Assembly (NCBI GenBank): GCA_963822615.1
Contig: CAWGIM010000015.1
Coordinates: forward strand, 186,001-250,000
DNA: 64,000 nucleotides
Reading direction: 5' to 3'
Source of the DNA: Trebonia sp963822615
GTDB lineage: Bacteria; Actinomycetota; Actinomycetes; Streptosporangiales; Streptosporangiaceae
Below the pieces are notes generated by a model. The model was not told the origin of the DNA and made no database searches. It saw nothing but the letters and a program-made list of their open reading frames with translations. Below are positions 60,712 to 64,000 of the stretch, one piece after another. How positions within the stretch are numbered: the stretch's first letter is position 1; each line of letters opens with the position of its first letter. The position numbers and the translations under genes were made by a program.

Positions 60712-61746
60712 ATGTCCCGACGTTCCCTGACGCTGGCCATCGCCGGCCTCGCGGTGATCGCCGCGATCGCGGTCGCGGTGCTGGTCCCCGTGCCTTACGT
60801 CGTCCTCACGCCAGGACCGACGCTGAACACCCTCGGCACCGATTCCTCGGGGCAGCCGCTGATCAAGATCACCGGCCACCCGACCTACCCGGCGAGCGGG
60901 CACCTGAACATGGTGACGATCAGCTACCAGGGCGGTCCGGGGGCCAACATGAACATCTTCCAGGCCCTGCAGGGCTGGCTCGACCCCACCGAGGCGGTGG
61001 TGCCCGAGAGCGAGCTGTTCCCGCCCGGCCAGACCGCGCAGCAGACCCAGGCGCAGGACACGCAGCAGATGGCGTCCTCGCAGCAGCTCGCGACCGCCGC
61101 GGCGCTCACCGAGCTGCACATCAAGTACCAGACGTACGTCCAGGTGCTGACTACCGTGCCCGGCTACCCGGCCAGCAAGGCGCTCAAGGCCGGGGACGTC
61201 ATCGAGGCGGTGGACGGGCGGCCGGTGACCGGGGAGTCGTCGCTGACCTCGATGATCACCGCGCACCCGGCGGGCACGGTGCTCGTACTCAAGGTCCTCC
61301 GGGCAGGCAAGACGCTGACGGTCCCGGTCGCGAGCAAGGAGTCAGACGGCACCGCGGTCATCGGCATCCAGGTTGAGGAGCAGTACAAGTTCCCGATCAA
61401 CGTGCAGATCAGCGTGGGGGACATCGGCGGCCCGAGCGCCGGCATGATGTTCGCGCTCGGCATCATCGACAAGCTGACCAGTGAGAACCTGGCGGGCGGT
61501 AAGTTCATCGCGGGCACCGGGGAGATCACCGCCGCCGGGCAGGTGCAGCCGATCGGCGGCATCCAGCAGAAGATGGCGGGCGCCCGGTCGGCCGGCGCGA
61601 CCGTCTTCCTCGCCCCGGCGGGCAACTGCTCCGCGACGGCGGGCGCGGTGCCGGCCGGGCTGCAGGTGGTCAAGGTGTCCACGCTGTCGCAGGCGGTGTC
61701 CGACCTGGAGGCCATCAAGGCGGGCAAGCCGGTCCCGTCCTGCTAG
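60712..61746 (+). CDS. Membrane-anchored PDZ-Lon protease (YlbL/Rv3194c-type)
   Basis: A 344-residue protease: N-terminal signal anchor (SLTLAIAGLAVIAAIAVAVL), a PDZ domain (about 120-220; YPASKALKAGDVIEAVDGRP) and a C-terminal Lon-type protease. The Ser-Lys dyad is Ser in GGPSAGMMFALGI and Lys in GIQQKMAGARSAG. All are present. The ATG at 60712 follows TAGTCT by seven bases, which suggests a leaderless start; a longer reading to 60532 is not needed. It degrades proteins at the outer face of the membrane. Convergent with the DUF397 gene. Confidence 0.92.
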   Translation: MSRRSLTLAIAGLAVIAAIAVAVLVPVPYVVLTPGPTLNTLGTDSSGQPLIKITGHPTYPASGHLNMVTISYQGGPGANMNIFQALQGWLDPTEAVVPESELFPPGQTAQQTQAQDTQQMASSQQLATAAALTELHIKYQTYVQVLTTVPGYPASKALKAGDVIEAVDGRPVTGESSLTSMITAHPAGTVLVLKVLRAGKTLTVPVASKESDGTAVIGIQVEEQYKFPINVQISVGDIGGPSAGMMFALGIIDKLTSENLAGGKFIAGTGEITAAGQVQPIGGIQQKMAGARSAGATVFLAPAGNCSATAGAVPAGLQVVKVSTLSQAVSDLEAIKAGKPVPSC

Positions 61747-61749
61747 GGC

Positions 61750-61932
61750 CTACTTGAGCGCGCCAGTGAACGCCTGCCAGGCGCCGGAGCTGAACTCCAG
61801 CGTGCCGCCGTCGCGGTCCTTGGTGTCGCGCACCGCGACCAGGCGGCCGGCGCCGCCTACCTCGACGCAGTTGCCTCCGCCGTTGCCGCTGTAGCTTGCG
61901 GTACGCCAGTTGAGGGTCAGGTTGTCTTCCAT
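61750..61932 (-). CDS. DUF397 protein
   Basis: The 60 residues have the DUF397 pattern: LTLNWRTASYSGNGGGNCVE, VAVRDTKDRDGGTLEFSSGA and WQAFTGALK. In actinomycetes such proteins are encoded beside XRE/DUF5753 regulators and act with them, as in the whiJ/abaA-type developmental pairs. Its ATG overlaps the stop of the regulator gene by 16 bases, so the pair is coupled. Confidence 0.93.
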   Translation of the reverse strand: MEDNLTLNWRTASYSGNGGGNCVEVGGAGRLVAVRDTKDRDGGTLEFSSGAWQAFTGALK

Positions 61933-62747
61933 CGTTCCGCCGCCTTCTCGATGAGGTCCAGGGACGCATCGCGAGGTAGTGCGTCAGCTCGTACCCGGTT
62001 GAGCGCTACCGCCGCCTTCCGCAGCAGTGACCGCTTCTGAGTGGTCTGGTCTTCGATGCCTTCCATCCGCAGCGTGTCGGGCGTGCTGTGCGCCCGGGCA
62101 ATGTCGAATGCGCCGCCCAGGCCGGCGTTGGCGCCGCGGCTGGCGGGCACCACCTGGACGACGATGCCCGGGCGCTGTGCCATCACCGCTACGTGGGACA
62201 GGGCGTCGTGCATGACCCCGGCCGAGCCGATCAGCCGCGTGGTCACGGTCTCGTCGAGGACGAACACGGCGTCCGGTGGGTCGGCCCGGTCCAGGATCGC
62301 CTGGCGCTCCAGCCGGGTCGCGACCAGCGCCGCGATCGCCTCGTCGGACGTGTCTGACTGCGCCGCGAGGAACAGCGCGCGGGCGTACTCGGCCGTCTGC
62401 AGCAGGCCGGGGATCAGCATCGGCGACCACACCTGGAGCTCCTGAGCCCCGGACTCGGCCTCGAGCCAGTCCTCGAACCAGGTCGGCACCGGGCCGGCCG
62501 CGCCGCGGGCCAGCTCGGTCAGGTCCATGAAGAGCTCGGGGTCCAGGCCGCAGGCGGCGATCCAGGCCTTGAGCACGTCGGGGGAGGGCGGCCGGTCGCC
62601 GGTCTCAGCCTTGCCGATGACCGACCGGTCGAAGCCGAGCCGGGCGGCGAGCGCTTCCTGGCTGGAGAAGCCGGCCGCGACCCGGCCGCGGGCCAGCCGT
62701 TCGCCAAGGAATGCCTTGGGGTCAGTTTTAGGGTCCCTTGTGCCCAC
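61917..62747 (-). CDS. XRE-family regulator with DUF5753 domain
   Basis: The 276-residue protein has an N-terminal helix-turn-helix (FSSQEALAARLGFDRSVIGK) ending with AETGDRPPSPDVLKAWIAAC, then a DUF5753 domain (about 100-270) with LQVWSPMLIPGLLQTAEYAR, RLERQAILDRADPPDAVFVL and VVPASRGANAGLGGAFDIAR. This is the standard partner of DUF397 proteins. The GTG start at 62747 has GGAGG nearby. It usually controls development or secondary metabolism in sporulating actinomycetes. No sensed ligand is known. Confidence 0.93.
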   Translation of the reverse strand: MGTRDPKTDPKAFLGERLARGRVAAGFSSQEALAARLGFDRSVIGKAETGDRPPSPDVLKAWIAACGLDPELFMDLTELARGAAGPVPTWFEDWLEAESGAQELQVWSPMLIPGLLQTAEYARALFLAAQSDTSDEAIAALVATRLERQAILDRADPPDAVFVLDETVTTRLIGSAGVMHDALSHVAVMAQRPGIVVQVVPASRGANAGLGGAFDIARAHSTPDTLRMEGIEDQTTQKRSLLRKAAVALNRVRADALPRDASLDLIEKAAERWKTT

Positions 62748-63045
62748 TTGTGGCAGACCTCCAGTGCATGTGTGGCGGATGGTGGCGTACCCGCCGGCCC
62801 CTTAGTTTACGGCCGTGATCGTCCGGCCACCTGCGGATTTATATCCCGCGGTGCGATTGCAGGTGACTAGGGCAGCCGCCGGGCGGCCGGCTCGCGCCCC
62901 CCGCGGCGCCGGGCGGCCGCGAGCTGGCCGGGGACACCTCCGCCGCGGCCGTGCGGGATAACAGTTACCTGGTCATGCTTCTTGGGTTCACCGGGGGAGG
63001 CGTAGTCTTCGGCTAGGCGGGACCGTCGAAGGGAGCACGTGAGCT
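62748..63045. other. 298-bp divergent intergenic region
   Basis: No gene is seen. The stretch contains only G+C-rich sequence, the XRE gene's GGAGG ribosome-binding site, and the GAAGGGA site before the glycosyltransferase. I saw no clear -10/-35 pair. Confidence 0.5.
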
Positions 63046-64000
63046 GTGGCACTCCGGGTACTTGTCGACGCGACCGACGTGCCGACTGACCGGGGCGCGC
63101 TCGGCCGCTACGTTGACGGGCTGGTCGGCGCCCTCGCCGGAACCGGAGTGGAGCTGGCACTGGCCTGCCAGCTAGCTGATGCGGAGCGCTACGGGCGGCT
63201 GGCGCCCGGCGCGACGATCGTGCCCGGGGCGATCGGGCTCGGGCACCGCTCCGAGCGGCTCGCCTGGGAGCAGACCGGGCTGCCGGTAGTGGCGGAGCAG
63301 GTCGGCGCGGACGTCATCCACATGCCGAACTACTCGATGCCGCTGCGCCCCGGCCGCCCGACCGTGGTTACCATCCACGACCTGGCCTTTTTCACCGATC
63401 CTGAGCGGTACACGCCGATCAGCGGCATGTCGCTCAAGTCGGCTACCAAGACGGCGGCGCGGCAGGCGACCCGGCTGATCGTGCCGTCCAACGCCACCAG
63501 GGACGAACTGGTCCGGGTGCTCGGCATCGACTCCGGGCGGATCGACGTCGCCTACCACGGCGTCGACCACCGGCTCTTCCACCGGCCCGACGAGGCGCAG
63601 ATCAGCCGGGTTACCGCCCGGCTGGGGCTGCACGGCAAGCCCTACATCGCGTTCCTCGGCTCGCTGACGCCCCGCAAGAACGCCCCGGCCCTGGTGTCAG
63701 GCTGGGCCGAGGCGGTCAGTGACCTGGCCGAGCCGCCTGCCCTGGTGCTCGGCGGGGGCGGCGGGTGGAGCCAGGAGCTGGACGAGGCGGTGGCCAGCGT
63801 CCCGTCCCACCTGCGGCTGATCAGGCCCGGCTACCTGCCGTTCGCGGACCTGACCGGTTTCCTCGGCGGCGCGCTGGTAGTGGCCGCGCCGTCCCGCGGC
63901 GAAGGGTTCGGCCTGCCCGTCCTGGAGGCGATGGCCTGCGGCGCCCCGGTGCTGACGACCTACCGTGCCTCGCTGCCCGAGGTCGGCGGCGACGCGGTCG
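63046..64000 (+). CDS. Glycosyltransferase family 4, C-terminally cut by the window
   Basis: The frame is open from GTG 63046 to the window edge (318 codons). It opens ALRVLVDATDVPTDRGALGR, has HMPNYSMPLRPGRPTVVTIH and DLAFFTDPERYTP of the acceptor domain, RLIVPSNATRDELVRVLGI, then FLGSLTPRKNAPALVSGWAE and the GT4 donor motif RGEGFGLPVLEAMACGAPVL with the conserved E-x7-E. It is of the mannosyltransferase type; the product cannot be named. GAAGGGA lies 11 bases upstream. It belongs to the same functional region as the acyltransferase and the other glycosyltransferase. Confidence 0.9.
   Translation, partial: MALRVLVDATDVPTDRGALGRYVDGLVGALAGTGVELALACQLADAERYGRLAPGATIVPGAIGLGHRSERLAWEQTGLPVVAEQVGADVIHMPNYSMPLRPGRPTVVTIHDLAFFTDPERYTPISGMSLKSATKTAARQATRLIVPSNATRDELVRVLGIDSGRIDVAYHGVDHRLFHRPDEAQISRVTARLGLHGKPYIAFLGSLTPRKNAPALVSGWAEAVSDLAEPPALVLGGGGGWSQELDEAVASVPSHLRLIRPGYLPFADLTGFLGGALVVAAPSRGEGFGLPVLEAMACGAPVLTTYRASLPEVGGDAV

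Overview
The window is chromosomal DNA of a high-GC, sporulating-type actinomycete. The evidence is very high third-position GC, many GTG and TTG starts, apparent leaderless genes, a whiB7 gene, a mycoredoxin, an XRE/DUF397 regulator pair, an ANTAR protein and a Ser/Thr kinase with an outside sensor domain. The order mycoredoxin / uvrD2 / whiB7 / ABC1 kinase / ThiF-like / zinc-protease family / PDZ-Lon protease is the conserved actinobacterial neighbourhood known from Mycobacterium tuberculosis around Rv3194c-Rv3198A. xseB-xseA-lipid-droplet protein-ispH resembles Rv1107c-Rv1110. I cannot name the genus.

Layout. 1-2.0 kb: type III restriction-modification genes (mod complete, res cut by the window edge). 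2.1-3.7 kb: a membrane protein and purine nucleoside phosphorylase. 3.9-7.5 kb: three tandem paralogues of secreted lysozyme-like cell-wall proteins, each apparently starting at TTG, with two CRP-type palindromes in between. 7.5-18.8 kb: Ser/Thr kinase, class I fumarase, a probable 6C-type small RNA, a MarR/ABC drug-export operon, an MFS carrier, a DUF1707/hydrolase fusion, GlpX and a DsbA-like protein. 18.9-29.6 kb: XseBA, a lipid-droplet-type protein, a PQQ-type propeller protein, a PucR-type regulator, IspH, RmuC, an ABC protein with a damaged P-loop, and YchF. 29.6-36.1 kb: two overlapping sigma factors (one without region 4), homoserine dehydrogenase, a glyoxalase-like protein, a MarR-ankyrin fusion with a tandem operator, and a Tat-exported phospholipase C. 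36.1-37.4 kb: a gene-poor stretch with a perfect 54-bp palindrome.

37.4-47.2 kb holds one run of genes for a type IV secretion (Tcp/conjugation-like) machine: a small VirB2/TcpD-like membrane protein, a TcpE domain fused to a ParA/MinD-like ATPase domain, VirB4, a polytopic VirB6/TcpH-like channel protein, a TcpC/VirB8-like protein and a transglycosylase-NlpC/P60 wall hydrolase. No relaxase, coupling ATPase, integrase or att site is visible, so this looks like an orphan or repurposed secretion system. It is the best candidate here for an undescribed system.

47.3-64 kb: ANTAR protein, mycoredoxin, UvrD2, acyl-CoA thioesterase, the whiB7 locus with a leader resembling the known uORF/attenuator control of whiB7/wblC, a broken GH26 gene, ABC1 kinase, ThiF-like protein, zinc-protease family protein, SDR, acyltransferase, MoaE, two glycosyltransferases (the second runs off the end), the PDZ-Lon protease, and a DUF397/XRE pair.

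Four genes (VirB6-like, ThiF-like, zinc-protease, glycosyltransferase) have a reading frame that breaks at short G/C-rich tracts. The pattern fits one-base consensus errors better than four independent pseudogenes, and these spots should be resequenced before any biology is read into them.
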